A stretch of DNA of 64,000 nucleotides from Demequina aurantiaca (GCF_000975135.1 NZ_BBRF01000001.1:593591-657590), one strand, 5' to 3'. Counted from the first letter of the stretch, positions 17,475 through 26,443 are shown. Numbers and translations are program-made. The notes: generated by a model from the letters alone, not told the origin.

Positions 17475-18230
17475 CTAGCTAGGGCGGCGAGCTTCGATGA
17501 GGTGGCGCGTCGAATGCGCCACAACAGGCTTTCCCGCCCGCATCTGGGCATCGAGCCTTCGCAGCATCGCGTCGTACTTGACCACGGAGAAGTCTGGCAC
17601 CCACCACACGCACTTGCGGAGGGTCCACACCACGGCGCCGATGTCGTAGAACTCCATGCGGCATCGAGCCGTGCTCAGGTGAACGATTTCCAGGCCGGCG
17701 TCGCGAGCCGCTGCGCTCTCCAAGTCTGGGTCGCGCCCCCGGCGCTCCTCGACCAGCGGCCCTAGGAACTCCTCAATGAGTTCGAAGGCGGAGGCAGGCC
17801 CCACGTGCTGCGCAAAGTAGGAGCCGCCCGGCCGGAGGACGCGATGAATCTCGGGCCAGTCCGGCGCGACGGGGTGCCGCGCGGTGACCAGGGTGAAGGT
17901 GTGGTCCTCGAAGGGCAAGGCCTCGCCAGGCACAGCATCGACGATCTTCACGCCGCGTGGCGCCAATGCGGAACGGGCCCGCGCCGCATTGGGCGGCCAG
18001 CCCTCGGTCGCCACCATCGTTGGAGGAAAGATCGGGGCTTCCCCCAACACCTCTCCCCCGCCGGTGTCGAGGTCGAGCGCGGAGTCGACGGTGGCCAGTC
18101 GATCTGCGAGCAAACGCGCAAAACCCCACGGCGGGCGCTCCTCCGTCGCCCTGCCGTCTAGCCAGCCGAACCCCCAACCGGATACATCCGCAGCATCGGC
18201 TTCCGCCACTAAATCATCGAAGGAACGCAT
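17475..18230 (-). CDS. class I SAM-dependent methyltransferase
   Basis: Methyltransferase of 251 residues, Methyltransf_11-like. VDSALDLDTGGGEVLGEAP is motif I (here DTGGGE rather than DxGxG), ARARSALAPRGVKIVDAVPGEALPFEDHTFTLVTARHPV covers motifs II-IV, and RVLRPGGSYFAQHVGP is the post-motif strand. The substrate is unknown. The frame runs on upstream across the end of purC, but the family N-terminus begins at MRSFDDLV, so the ATG at 18230 is taken. It lies 41 bases after purC in the same direction and is likely co-transcribed with purD-purC. Confidence 0.85.
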   Translation of the reverse strand: MRSFDDLVAEADAADVSGWGFGWLDGRATEERPPWGFARLLADRLATVDSALDLDTGGGEVLGEAPIFPPTMVATEGWPPNAARARSALAPRGVKIVDAVPGEALPFEDHTFTLVTARHPVAPDWPEIHRVLRPGGSYFAQHVGPASAFELIEEFLGPLVEERRGRDPDLESAAARDAGLEIVHLSTARCRMEFYDIGAVVWTLRKCVWWVPDFSVVKYDAMLRRLDAQMRAGKPVVAHSTRHLIEARRPS

Positions 18231-18271
18231 GTCCTCATTGTGGCGCGGTTCGGGTGCGGGTGGCCCGCTGA

Positions 18272-19165
18272 CTACGCCTTGGCGAGCCGGTCGTACGCCT
18301 CGAGGTAGCGCTGACGGGTCTTCTCGACGATCTCCGCGGGCAACTGGGGCGGCGGCACGTCGCCAGCCTTGTCCCAGCCAGACTCCGGCGAGGTCAGCCA
18401 GTCGCGGACGAATTGCTTGTCGTAGCTGGGCTGGGCACGGCCCGGCTCCCACGTGTCCGCGGGCCAGAAGCGACTGGAGTCCGGGGTGAGCACCTCGTCT
18501 CCGATCACGATCTCACCGGCGGCATTGCGACCAAACTCGAACTTGGTGTCAGCCAGGATGATGCCCTTGCTTGCCGCAATCTCGTGCGCACGCGTATAGG
18601 CATGCAGCGTGATCTCGCGCAGCGCGGCCGCGTCCACCGGCCCGATGGTGTCCGCCACGGCGTCAAAACTCACGTTCTCATCGTGGTCGCCCACGGCGGC
18701 CTTGGTGGCCGGGGTGAAGATCGGGGTGCGCAAGCGAGATCCGTCCACCAGGCCATCGGGAAGTGGGACACCGCACACCTCGCCGTTGTCGCGGTACTCG
18801 ACCAAGCCGGAACCGGTCAGGTAGCCACGCGCCACGCACTCGACCGGGAACATGTCCAGGCGCTGGCAGATCATGCCGCGGCCGGCTACCTCTGCCGGCA
18901 CCGGGGCCTCGACCGTGTGGTTAGGGACGATGTCCCGGATCTGGTCGAACCACCACAGACTCAGCGCCGTGAGGATCTCACCCTTGCCAGGGATGGTCGT
19001 GGGTAGAACCCAGTCATAGGCACTGATGCGGTCCGACGCGACCACCAGGACGACATCACCGCGCGGGTGTGGCTCGATGGGCTCGTACAGGTCGCGGACC
19101 TTGCCGGAGTAGATATGGCGCCAGCCAGGTACTACCGGCGGAGCAGGAAGGACGATCTCGCCCAT
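18272..19165 (-). CDS. purC: phosphoribosylaminoimidazole-succinocarboxamide synthase
   Basis: SAICAR synthetase of 297 residues; joins aspartate to CAIR with ATP. YSGKVRDLYE is the N-terminal ATP-binding signature, followed by SDRISAYDWVLP, and the C-terminal LADTKFEFGRN motif. Length matches actinobacterial PurC. Its ATG overlaps the purD stop by one base, so the pair is translationally coupled. Confidence 0.96.
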   Translation of the reverse strand: MGEIVLPAPPVVPGWRHIYSGKVRDLYEPIEPHPRGDVVLVVASDRISAYDWVLPTTIPGKGEILTALSLWWFDQIRDIVPNHTVEAPVPAEVAGRGMICQRLDMFPVECVARGYLTGSGLVEYRDNGEVCGVPLPDGLVDGSRLRTPIFTPATKAAVGDHDENVSFDAVADTIGPVDAAALREITLHAYTRAHEIAASKGIILADTKFEFGRNAAGEIVIGDEVLTPDSSRFWPADTWEPGRAQPSYDKQFVRDWLTSPESGWDKAGDVPPPQLPAEIVEKTRQRYLEAYDRLAKA

Positions 19166-20427
19166 CAGTTCGCCTCCGCTGCGGTCCGTGCGATGTCCGT
19201 GCGGTGGTGCGAGCCGGGTAGATCGATCGCGTCGACGCCGGCGTACGCACGCGTGCGAGCCTCGGTCAGGTCGGCGCCGGCCGCGACGACAGACAGCACG
19301 CGCCCACCGTTCGACACGAGCGCTCCGTTGTCGTCGAAGGTGGTGCCGGCGTGAAGCACATGCACGTCTTCCATCGCCTCAGCGTCGTCGATACCGGTGA
19401 TCGCGTCGCCCTTGCGAGGATCCGCCGGGTATCCCTCGGCTGCGATCACGACAGTGACGGCGGACTCTGCGCGCCACGCAAGCCTAGGCAGTTCTGGGAG
19501 GCGTCCCAGCGCAGCCGCCATCAGTACATCGGAAAGGGGGGTCTCCAAGCGGGCGAGGACCACCTGGGTCTCGGGGTCGCCAAAGCGCGCGTTGAACTCG
19601 ATGACTCGCACGCCGCGTGAGGTGAGCGCGAGGCCGCAGTAGAGCACGCCCTGGAATGGGGCGCCGCGCCGGGCCATCTCATCGACAGTGGGCTGGGCGA
19701 CGGTGCGCACCACCTCATCCACCAGGTCCGCGGGAGCCCAGGGCAGCGGGCTGTATGCACCCATGCCGCCGGTGTTGAGACCCTCGTCGCCGTCGTAGGC
19801 GCGCTTGAAATCCTGTGCTGGCTGGAGCGGGACAACATTGGTGCCGTCGCAGATCACGAACAGACTCACCTCGGGTCCGTCGAGGAACTCCTCGATCACC
19901 ACCTGGCCGCCCGAGCTAAGAATCGACTCGCCATGCGCATCGGCCTCAGCACGGTCGTTGGTCACGACGACGCCCTTGCCTGCCGCTAGCCCGTCATCCT
20001 TGACGACATGCGGAGCACCAAACTCGTCCAATGCGGCGGCCAACTGTTCCCGGTCCGTGCACACCGCCGCGCCGGCGGTCGGCACCTTGGCGGCGTTCAT
20101 GACGTCCTTGGCGAACGCCTTGGAGCCCTCGAGCATCGCGGCTGCGGCGCCGGGGCCAAAGCACGGAATGCCTGCCTTGCGTACGGCATCCGCGACGCCG
20201 TTGACGAGCGGGGCCTCGGGGCCCACAACAACCAGGTCGGCTCGTACCTGCGCCGCGAGAGACGCGACGGCCACTCCGTCATTTTGGTCGGTCGAGTGCA
20301 GCGTCGCTATCTGGCCGATGCCGGGGTTGCCCGGGGCGGCGTGAAGCTCGGTGACTGCAGGGTCCAGGTGGAGGGAGCGGGCAATGGCATGCTCGCGGGC
20401 TCCCCCGCCGACGATGAGGATGATCAC
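19165..20427 (-). CDS. purD: phosphoribosylamine-glycine ligase
   Basis: GAR synthetase, an ATP-grasp enzyme of 420 residues that couples glycine to phosphoribosylamine. Landmarks: ILIVGGGAREHAI at the N-terminus, VVVGPEAPLVNGVAD, the grasp-loop KDDGLAAGKGVVV, and GVLYCGLALTSRGVRVIEFNARFGDPETQ. GTG start; the -10-like TAGACT lies 6 bases before it. First gene of purD-purC-methyltransferase. A symmetric array of TTGGTCC motifs lies upstream. Confidence 0.96.
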   Translation of the reverse strand: MIILIVGGGAREHAIARSLHLDPAVTELHAAPGNPGIGQIATLHSTDQNDGVAVASLAAQVRADLVVVGPEAPLVNGVADAVRKAGIPCFGPGAAAAMLEGSKAFAKDVMNAAKVPTAGAAVCTDREQLAAALDEFGAPHVVKDDGLAAGKGVVVTNDRAEADAHGESILSSGGQVVIEEFLDGPEVSLFVICDGTNVVPLQPAQDFKRAYDGDEGLNTGGMGAYSPLPWAPADLVDEVVRTVAQPTVDEMARRGAPFQGVLYCGLALTSRGVRVIEFNARFGDPETQVVLARLETPLSDVLMAAALGRLPELPRLAWRAESAVTVVIAAEGYPADPRKGDAITGIDDAEAMEDVHVLHAGTTFDDNGALVSNGGRVLSVVAAGADLTEARTRAYAGVDAIDLPGSHHRTDIARTAAEAN

Positions 20428-20433
20428 TCCGCG

Positions 20434-20439
20434 AGTCTA
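20434..20439 (-). promoter_or_regulatory. -10 box of purD (leaderless start)
   Basis: TAGACT on the minus strand, then CGCGGA and the purD GTG, the same hexamer as at purS. Confidence 0.5.
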
Positions 20440-20471
20440 GCGAACTGGCGTCCCTGGCCCGCCTACCCCGT

Positions 20472-20652
20472 ATTGGTCCGTTTTCGCACGGATCTGAGCT
20501 GGCCGGAGCCCTGTTGGTCCTTCTTGTCACGCCGCGCCTCGCAAGCGCACGCGAGCGGCGGCGGCGCTTCACCTAAATTGCAGGCGGGCTGCGGTCCAGA
20601 TCGGACCAACAGCATGCCGAGCACCCAAAAAAGCGTGCCAAATCGGACCAAC
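20472..20652. repeat. symmetric TTGGTCC array upstream of purD
   Basis: This fills most of the 325-base gap between the purA stop (20753) and the purD start. TTGGTCC stands at 20473 and 20514 on the plus strand and, inverted, ends at 20609 and 20651. The order is two forward, two reversed, with 41-42 base steps on each side. The outer copies match over 20 bases at 16 positions (20472-20491 against the complement of 20633-20652). No coding frame in the gap looks real. Confidence 0.7.
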
Positions 20653-20752
20653 TGGGAAGGTGAGCTGCGGGCGTGGGTGGGGCGCGCGGCGGACAGGACT
20701 ACAGCCCGCCGGCGGGGGCACCCGCGGTGGGAGGGCGGTGAGTAAGAAGTTG

Positions 20753-22051
20753 CTAGACCCCGCGGGCGTGGATGAGGTCGTTGACCTCAATGGTCTGCTC
20801 GCGGTCCGGGCCCACTCCAATGGACGAGATCCGGCAGCCCGACATGGCCTCAAGCGCGCGCACGTAGTTCTGCGCGTTCGCCGGCAACTCGTCGAACGTC
20901 CTGCACGCGGAGATGTCCTCGGTCCAACCGGGGAACTCCTCCCAAATGGGCTTGGCCGCCGCGAAGGCTGCCTGGTCCTGCGGGAGGTCCTCGTAGCGAA
21001 CACCATCGACTTCGTACGCGACACACACCGGGATGGTCTCCCAGCCGGTCAGCACATCGAGCTTGGTCAACACAAAGTCCGTCAGGCCGTTGATGCGCGC
21101 GGAGTAGCGGGCGATGACCGCGTCGTACCAGCCGCAACGACGGGTGCGCCCGGTGGTGACACCAAACTCGCCGCCGATGGTCTGCAGCTTGATGCCATCC
21201 TCATCGAACAACTCGGTCGGCATAGGGCCCTCGCCCACGCGGGTCGTGTAGGCCTTCACGATGCCAATGACGGAGTCGATGCGGGTCGGTCCCACACCGG
21301 AACCAGTGCACGCACCACCGGCGGTCGCATTGGATGACGTCACGAACGGGTAGGTGCCGTGGTCGACGTCCAGCATGGTGGCCTGGCCACCTTCGAACAG
21401 CACGGTCTCGCCGCGGTCGAGCGCGGCGTTGAGCACCAGCGACGTGTCCGTCACCATGGGGGCGAGGCGCTCGCGGTACTGCATCAGTTCCTCGACTACC
21501 TCGTCGACCTCGATGGCACGACGGTTGTACACCTTCACGAGCAGGTGATTCTTCTGCTCAAGGGCGCCCTCGACCTTGTCGCGCAGCACCTGGTCATCGA
21601 ATAGATCACCCATGCGAATGCCGAGGCGGTTGATCTTGTCGGCATATGCCGGGCCGATGCCGCGACCGGTGGTGCCGATCTTGCGCGACCCGAGGAAGCG
21701 TTCGGTGACGTTGTCTAGCGTCCGCGCGTACGGCGCAATCACGTGGGCGGCGTTGGAGATTAGCAGCTTCGAGGTCTCGACCCCGCGCTCCTGGATTGCA
21801 TCCAACTCCTGGAAGAGCACCGAGATGTCCACGACGACGCCGTTGCCGATCACCGGCGTGACGCCGGGAGACAAGATGCCGGAAGGCAGCAGGTGCAGGG
21901 CGAACTTTTGGTCGCCAATCACCACGGTGTGACCGGCGTTATTGCCGCCGTTGAACTTCACCACGTAGTCCACGCGGGAGCCCAGGACGTCAGTCGCCTT
22001 GCCCTTGCCTTCATCGCCCCACTGGGCGCCAACAATAACTACTCCGGGCAC
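20753..22051 (-). CDS. purA: adenylosuccinate synthetase
   Basis: Converts IMP to adenylosuccinate using GTP and aspartate (432 residues). [12 protein letters not shown] holds the catalytic D13, NNAGHTVV the catalytic H41; [33 protein letters not shown] and the C-terminal VGPDREQTI are all family signatures. GTG start behind GGAGGG. It runs in the same direction as purD but is separated from it by a 325-base gap, so it is probably its own unit. A palindrome 44 bases upstream may be an operator. Confidence 0.97.
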   Translation of the reverse strand: MPGVVIVGAQWGDEGKGKATDVLGSRVDYVVKFNGGNNAGHTVVIGDQKFALHLLPSGILSPGVTPVIGNGVVVDISVLFQELDAIQERGVETSKLLISNAAHVIAPYARTLDNVTERFLGSRKIGTTGRGIGPAYADKINRLGIRMGDLFDDQVLRDKVEGALEQKNHLLVKVYNRRAIEVDEVVEELMQYRERLAPMVTDTSLVLNAALDRGETVLFEGGQATMLDVDHGTYPFVTSSNATAGGACTGSGVGPTRIDSVIGIVKAYTTRVGEGPMPTELFDEDGIKLQTIGGEFGVTTGRTRRCGWYDAVIARYSARINGLTDFVLTKLDVLTGWETIPVCVAYEVDGVRYEDLPQDQAAFAAAKPIWEEFPGWTEDISACRTFDELPANAQNYVRALEAMSGCRISSIGVGPDREQTIEVNDLIHARGV

Positions 22052-22094
22052 AAGGCCCTCCCCTCACCCGGAAACAACGCCCGGGGCTTGGTTA

Positions 22095-22114
22095 ACGTGA
22101 GCACTCGCTCACGT
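22095..22114. promoter_or_regulatory. 20-bp palindrome upstream of purA
   Basis: ACGTGAGC-ACTC-GCTCACGT has two perfect 8-base arms around four bases. It lies 44-63 bases before the purA GTG, with no gene overlapping it. Length and symmetry suit a TetR- or GntR-type operator; no such regulator gene is in the neighbourhood. Confidence 0.55.
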
Positions 22115-22150
22115 CACTAATGCGTGTCTATCTTACGGTGACGTGCGAAA

Positions 22151-22179
22151 GCCCCCGGTGTCAGTGCGACTCCGGGGGC
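22151..22179 (-). terminator. terminator of fba
   Basis: GCCCCCGG (22151-22158) pairs with CCGGGGGC (22172-22179). Read on the minus strand the stem is followed by TTTC, 18 bases after the aldolase stop. Confidence 0.75.
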
Positions 22180-22196
22180 CTCCGCCACAGTCGTAC

Positions 22197-23216
22197 TTAA
22201 ATCTTCTTGCCGGCTGAGCCGAGCTGCTGGCATGCCTCGACGACGCGAGCAGCCATGCCGGCCTCGGCGAGCTTGCCCCAGGCGCGAGGGTCGTAGGCCT
22301 TCTTGTTGCCCCACTCACCGTCGACCTTGAGGACGCCGTCGTAGTTCTTCATCATGTGGTCGACGACGGGACGCGTGTACGCGTACTGCGTGTCGGTGTC
22401 GACGTTCATCTTGATGACACCGTGGCTGACGGCCTCCGCAATCTCTTCCGCGGTCGAGCCGGAGCCGCCGTGGAACACGAGGTCGAAGGGCTTGTCCTTG
22501 CCGTACTTGGCGCCGACCTCGGCCTGGATGGTGCCGAGGAGCTCGGGGCGGAGCTTGACCGCGCCGGGCTTGTAGGCGCCGTGCACGTTGCCGAACGTGA
22601 GGGCCGTCAGGTAGCGGCCCTTCTCGCCCAGGCCCAGCGCCTCGACGGTCGCGAGACCGTCTTCGGTGGTCGTGTAGAGCTTGTCGTTGATCTCGGCCGT
22701 GTGGCCGTCTTCCTCGCCACCGACAACACCGATCTCGATCTCGAGAATGGTCTTGGCAGCCTGCGAGAGCTCGAGCAGCTCCTGCGCGAGCGACAGGTTG
22801 TCCGCCATGGGAACAGGCGAGCCATCCCACATGTGCGACTGGAAGATGGGCTCTTCGCCGTTCTTCACGCGCGCGGTCGAGGCGGCGAGCAGCGGGCGCA
22901 GCCAGGAGTCGACGTAGTCGGGGTGGCAGTGGTCGGTGTGCAGTGCGATGGTGACGCCGTAGCTGTCAGCAACCTCGCGAGCGTAGGCCGCGAGTGCGAG
23001 CGAGCCCACCACCTGGTCCTTGATGGTGGAGCCGGAGGCGTACTGTCCACCGCCGACCGAGACCTGGATGATGCCGTCGGACTCGGCCTCCGCGAAGCCC
23101 TGGATGGCTGCGGTGATCGAGGACGAGGACGTGATGTTGATCGCGGGGAACGCGTAAGAGCCGGCCTTGGCGGCATCGAGCATCGCGTTGTAAGACTCGG
23201 GATTGGCGAGAGCCAT
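22197..23216 (-). CDS. fbaA: class II fructose-bisphosphate aldolase
   Basis: Zinc-dependent glycolytic enzyme of 339 residues; interconverts fructose 1,6-bisphosphate with dihydroxyacetone phosphate and glyceraldehyde 3-phosphate. ALHTDHCHPD (H93 to H96) provides the zinc ligand region; GVVGGEEDGH, TFGNVHGAYKPG and VFHGGSGSTAEEI are the other metal/phosphate motifs. AGGAG stands 7 bases before the ATG. A GC hairpin lies in the leader. Terminator and spacing show a single-gene unit. Confidence 0.97.
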   Translation of the reverse strand: MALANPESYNAMLDAAKAGSYAFPAINITSSSSITAAIQGFAEAESDGIIQVSVGGGQYASGSTIKDQVVGSLALAAYAREVADSYGVTIALHTDHCHPDYVDSWLRPLLAASTARVKNGEEPIFQSHMWDGSPVPMADNLSLAQELLELSQAAKTILEIEIGVVGGEEDGHTAEINDKLYTTTEDGLATVEALGLGEKGRYLTALTFGNVHGAYKPGAVKLRPELLGTIQAEVGAKYGKDKPFDLVFHGGSGSTAEEIAEAVSHGVIKMNVDTDTQYAYTRPVVDHMMKNYDGVLKVDGEWGNKKAYDPRAWGKLAEAGMAARVVEACQQLGSAGKKI

Positions 23217-23233
23217 AGTTATCTCCTGGAGTT

Positions 23234-23258
23234 ATGGGGGGACGTATCCGCCCCCCAT
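23234..23258 (-). promoter_or_regulatory. leader hairpin of fbaA
   Basis: ATGGGGGG (23234-23241) and CCCCCCAT (23251-23258) are perfect arms around nine bases. On the minus strand the hairpin ends about 6 bases before the AGGAG ribosome site, close enough to affect initiation or to shield the 5' end. Confidence 0.55.
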
Positions 23259-23328
23259 TCTGTCAGAAACCGCGCTATGAGCGCACATGACCTTGGTCCC
23301 GCGCACAGACAGCCGATGCTTGGGCCGG

Positions 23329-23580
23329 CTACGACCCCGCGTCACCCTTCATTGTGGTCACCTTGTAGGGCGCACCCTGCTTGTCGTAGGTGGTCCACTC
23401 TCCTACCTGCACGTCCCTGTCAAAGGAACCCGACCGCATTATTGTGCCGTCCACACGGAAGTACTCCCAGTAGCCGTGCATCTTTCCCTCGAGGAACTGC
23501 CCGCGCGCCCACAGCGAGCCATCCTTGTGGAACTTCTCGTAGGGCTCGAGGTCCTCGTCAACGTTCGCACTATCCGTCAT
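23329..23580 (-). CDS. MORN-repeat (YwqK-like) protein
   Basis: Small acidic protein of 83 residues with at least two MORN-type repeats: FHKDGSLWARGQFLEGKMHGYWEYF and RVDGTIMRSGSFDRDVQVGEWTTY. Such repeats occur in proteins annotated as YwqK-family antitoxins, but no partner toxin is adjacent, so a toxin-antitoxin role should not be assumed. The start at 23580 (MTDSANVDEDLEP) overlaps the end of the TrmH-type gene by 11 bases, so the two are probably coupled; the longer frame runs through that gene. Confidence 0.7.
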   Translation of the reverse strand: MTDSANVDEDLEPYEKFHKDGSLWARGQFLEGKMHGYWEYFRVDGTIMRSGSFDRDVQVGEWTTYDKQGAPYKVTTMKGDAGS

Positions 23581-24259
23581 GTCCGGCCTCCACGTCTCCA
23601 TGGTGGCGCACCCAGGAGTGCATCGCAATGGCTGCGGCTGCGCCGGCGTTGATCGACCGCGTGGAACCGTACTGCGCGATCGCGAGCGTCGCATCGGCCG
23701 CCTCTCGGACGGCATCGGTCAGACCCACGCTCTCCTGACCAAAGACCAGCACGCAGTTGCGCGGCAGTTCGTAGGTTTCGAGCGGGACGGAACCCGGCAG
23801 GTTGTCGATGCCGATCACCGTCAGACCCTCGCTATGCGCCCACTCGACAAACTCCCCGACCGTGGGGTGGTGGCGCACGTGCTGGTACCGGTCGGTCACC
23901 ATCGCGCCGCGGCGGTTCCAGCGGCGGTTGCCCACGATGTGCACCTCGCGGGCCATGAAGGCATTGGCGGTGCGCACCACGGAGCCGATGTTGAAGTCGT
24001 GCTGCCAGTTCTCGATGGCCACGTGGAAGTCATGTCTGCGCGCGTCCAAGTCGGCGACGATCGCGTCGTGGTTCCAGTACCGGTAGCGGTCCACCACGTT
24101 GCGGCGGTCGCCGTCGCGCAGCAGGTCCTGATCCCATTGGTCGCCATCGGGAAGCGTGCCCTCCCAGGGACCCAGCCCGTGCATCGGCTCCTCCGGGAGG
24201 TCCGCTGCTGGAACGGCCGATGCCGGTGCGGTTTGAGCCGACGAACTCCCCTCGTTCAC
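23570..24259 (-). CDS. TrmH/SpoU-family RNA methyltransferase
   Basis: SPOUT-fold enzyme of 229 residues that 2'-O-methylates ribose in tRNA or rRNA. The three SpoU motifs are visible: NIGSVVRTANAF, CVLVFGQESVGLTD and STRSINAGAAAAIAMHSW with the knot residues. An N-terminal extension of about 60 residues precedes the domain. The GTG at 24259 overlaps the stop of the ABC permease gene (GTGA), which fixes the start; the open frame upstream is not used. Target nucleoside unknown. Confidence 0.88.
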   Translation of the reverse strand: MNEGSSSAQTAPASAVPAADLPEEPMHGLGPWEGTLPDGDQWDQDLLRDGDRRNVVDRYRYWNHDAIVADLDARRHDFHVAIENWQHDFNIGSVVRTANAFMAREVHIVGNRRWNRRGAMVTDRYQHVRHHPTVGEFVEWAHSEGLTVIGIDNLPGSVPLETYELPRNCVLVFGQESVGLTDAVREAADATLAIAQYGSTRSINAGAAAAIAMHSWVRHHGDVEAGHDG

Positions 24260-25482
24260 GCGCCGGCCCCCTGCGCCCAGGCGGAGCGTAGGTGCGAACG
24301 CTTGGAGGTGTTGAGCACGGAGCCCGCGTAGAGGCGTGCGCCCACGACGATCAGGATGGCGGCGGTGAGCAACACAAGCGCCATGGCGATCCACGGCTCC
24401 CACCCGGCCGCAGTGCCCTGAATCATGCGCGCCGGCATCAGCAGCGGCGCTGTCAGCGGGAAGTAGGACAGGAATCGCTGGAGTGGGCCGTCGTCCTGAA
24501 TCAGCACGGCAGCGAAGAACGGCACCATGACCGCGATCTGCATGTAGAGGGTCGTGGACTGCAGATCCTCGATGCGGGACGCCATCGATCCCGCGACGGC
24601 CCACAGGCACGCGAGCATCAAGAAGCCCACCACGAAGAACGCGAGGAACCAGCCGCTGACGCCCGCGACCTGGCCGATCACGTCGCTGGCCCCGGTCACC
24701 GAGGCGCCGATCAGCCCGGCCCCAATGATGATCGCGACCTGTGAGATGGCGAGAACTGCGTTGCCGAGTACCTTGCCGGACAGCAGCCAGCGGATCGGCA
24801 CCGCAGCCACCAGGAGTTCGACCACGCGCGACTGCTTCTCCTCGACCACGGACTGCGCGATCGACATGCCGAACGTCAGCACGGAGAAGTAGAACAGGAA
24901 GCCGAATACGATGATCACAAGCTGCGGGGGTACTGCGAAGTCCGGTGGAGGGTCGGCGAGGACCACTTGCGGTGCGGGCGGCGACGTTAGCGTTGCGAGC
25001 TGGTCGGCGTCGAGACCCGCCTCGGTCGCCACGGCGCCGATGACCGACTGGGCGTGGGCCACAGTCACCAAGGTCAGCAATTCGTCGGGCATGCTGTCGC
25101 GGCCGGACAGCATCGCGTTCTGGCCGTCGACGGTCAGGACGGCGTCGACGTCCTGGTCCGCGAGTCCCTCCTCCACGCTCGCGACGTCCACGAGTGTGAT
25201 GTCCGCGGCGGGGATGTCCGAGGGGCGCTCGTCGTTGTTGAGTCCGCCGAGTCGCTGCGCGACCTCGGCCTCCGACTGTGCCCCCTGGGTCACGCCGACT
25301 GTGTAGGAGGGGGTGCCTCCCTCAAGCAGCGCGGGCAGCACCGTCGCCACGACGATGACCACCAGGAACACCACGGTCGAGGCGATGAAACCCTTGTCGT
25401 GGAGCTTGACGGAGATCTCGCGGCCGGCGATGGTGCGCACCAGGTCCGAGCGGTTGGCGGTGGGGCGGGCAGCGGCGCTCAT
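24256..25482 (-). CDS. ABC-2 type exporter permease
   Basis: Membrane subunit of 408 residues, NatB-like. One helix near residue 32 (FIASTVVFLVVIVVATVLP), a large extracytoplasmic domain (about 50-190), then five helices, including PQLVIIVFGFLFYFSVLTFGMSIAQSVVEEKQSRVVELL, which carries the ABC2_membrane_3 EEKQSR motif. It pairs with the ATPase gene upstream by a 4-base ATGA overlap. Exported substrate unknown; Na+ or a drug/peptide are possibilities for this subfamily. Confidence 0.88.
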   Translation of the reverse strand: MSAAARPTANRSDLVRTIAGREISVKLHDKGFIASTVVFLVVIVVATVLPALLEGGTPSYTVGVTQGAQSEAEVAQRLGGLNNDERPSDIPAADITLVDVASVEEGLADQDVDAVLTVDGQNAMLSGRDSMPDELLTLVTVAHAQSVIGAVATEAGLDADQLATLTSPPAPQVVLADPPPDFAVPPQLVIIVFGFLFYFSVLTFGMSIAQSVVEEKQSRVVELLVAAVPIRWLLSGKVLGNAVLAISQVAIIIGAGLIGASVTGASDVIGQVAGVSGWFLAFFVVGFLMLACLWAVAGSMASRIEDLQSTTLYMQIAVMVPFFAAVLIQDDGPLQRFLSYFPLTAPLLMPARMIQGTAAGWEPWIAMALVLLTAAILIVVGARLYAGSVLNTSKRSHLRSAWAQGAGA

Positions 25483-26378
25483 CGCGACACCTCCGCGAAG
25501 AGGTCGGCAAGGGTGGGCAGCACGCGCCCAAAGTGCGCGATGGGGCCAGCCTGCTGGGCTGAGACAAGCAACGCCTGCGGGTCGGCGCCGTCGGCGAGCT
25601 CGACGGTGGTGCCATCCGCTCCCGCGGTGAGGACACTGACACCCGGGAGGTCCGGGCTCCAGTCGGGGAGGCCCTCCACCTGGACTCGGTAGCGCCGCCC
25701 AGCACGCTCTTCGCGCAGGGACCGAACCTCGCCTGTCGCGACCACGCGGCCCTCGTGAATCAGCACGATGTCGTCGCAGAGCTTCTCGACCAGGTCGAGC
25801 TGATGCGAGGAGAACAGCACGGGTACGCCCGCGCTGGCCCGCTCCCGTAGTCGCTCGCTCATCGCGTCCATCGCGTTGGGGTCCAAGCCACTGAAGGGCT
25901 CGTCGAGCACCAATAGCGCCGGATCGTGAATCAGCGCGGCAGCCACCTGAACCCGTTGCTGGTTGCCGAGCGACAGCGTATGCAGGACGTCACCCGCGCG
26001 GTCGCTCAGGCCAAAATCCTCAAGCAACTGTGTGGCCCGCTCGCGCGCCACGTCCTTGTCGACACCGAACACCCGCCCCAAGAAGATCAACTGCTCGAGC
26101 ACCTTCATTTTGGGATACAGGCCACGTTCCTCAGGCATGTAGCCGATGGTTCTCCGCACGCCCAGCGTCATGGGCTCCTCGCCAAAGGTCACCTCCCCAG
26201 CATCGGGCTTGAGGACGCCGACGATGGCCCGCATGGTGGTGGTCTTGCCCGCGCCGTTGCCGCCGACGAACCCGGTGAGCCTGCCGGGGCGCACCTCGAA
26301 CGAGACGTCGTCGAGCGCGGTGCGGTCGCCAAACGTCTGGGTGAGGCCGCGGACGGAAAGTGTGGTGGATGCTGACAC
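25479..26378 (-). CDS. ABC exporter ATP-binding protein
   Basis: ATPase of 299 residues, NatA-like. Walker A GGNGAGKTTTM (residues about 38-48), Q-loop before GYMPEERGLYPKM, signature LSLGNQQRVQVAAAL, Walker B LLVLDEPFSGLDP and the switch His in LFSSHQLDLVEKL; the last 80 residues form a DUF4162-type domain. Powers the permease encoded next. GTG start with TAGTGT 7 bases upstream. First gene of ATPase-permease-methyltransferase-MORN, all overlapping. Confidence 0.93.
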   Translation of the reverse strand: MSASTTLSVRGLTQTFGDRTALDDVSFEVRPGRLTGFVGGNGAGKTTTMRAIVGVLKPDAGEVTFGEEPMTLGVRRTIGYMPEERGLYPKMKVLEQLIFLGRVFGVDKDVARERATQLLEDFGLSDRAGDVLHTLSLGNQQRVQVAAALIHDPALLVLDEPFSGLDPNAMDAMSERLRERASAGVPVLFSSHQLDLVEKLCDDIVLIHEGRVVATGEVRSLREERAGRRYRVQVEGLPDWSPDLPGVSVLTAGADGTTVELADGADPQALLVSAQQAGPIAHFGRVLPTLADLFAEVSR

Positions 26379-26385
26379 GACTCCG

Positions 26386-26391
26386 ACACTA
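26386..26391 (-). promoter_or_regulatory. -10 box of the ABC exporter operon (leaderless start)
   Basis: TAGTGT on the minus strand, then CGGAGTC and the GTG at 26378. Confidence 0.5.
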
Positions 26392-26431
26392 GCAACGGGG
26401 ACGACGCGGGGAGACGCTTGTTCGCTTCACG

Positions 26432-26437
26432 TATCCT
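26432..26437 (+). promoter_or_regulatory. -10 box of the DedA gene (leaderless start)
   Basis: TATCCT followed by TGCCCC and the ATG at 26444; back-to-back with the ABC exporter promoter. Confidence 0.55.
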
Positions 26438-26443
26438 TGCCCC

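Noticed and set aside
23329..23580. YwqK-type antitoxin as half of a toxin-antitoxin pair
   Set aside because: Only MORN repeats support it, and no toxin gene adjoins; described as a MORN protein instead.
22356..23738. 460-residue plus-strand frame across fbaA and the MORN gene
   Set aside because: Antisense to a complete aldolase and crosses its ribosome site and leader.
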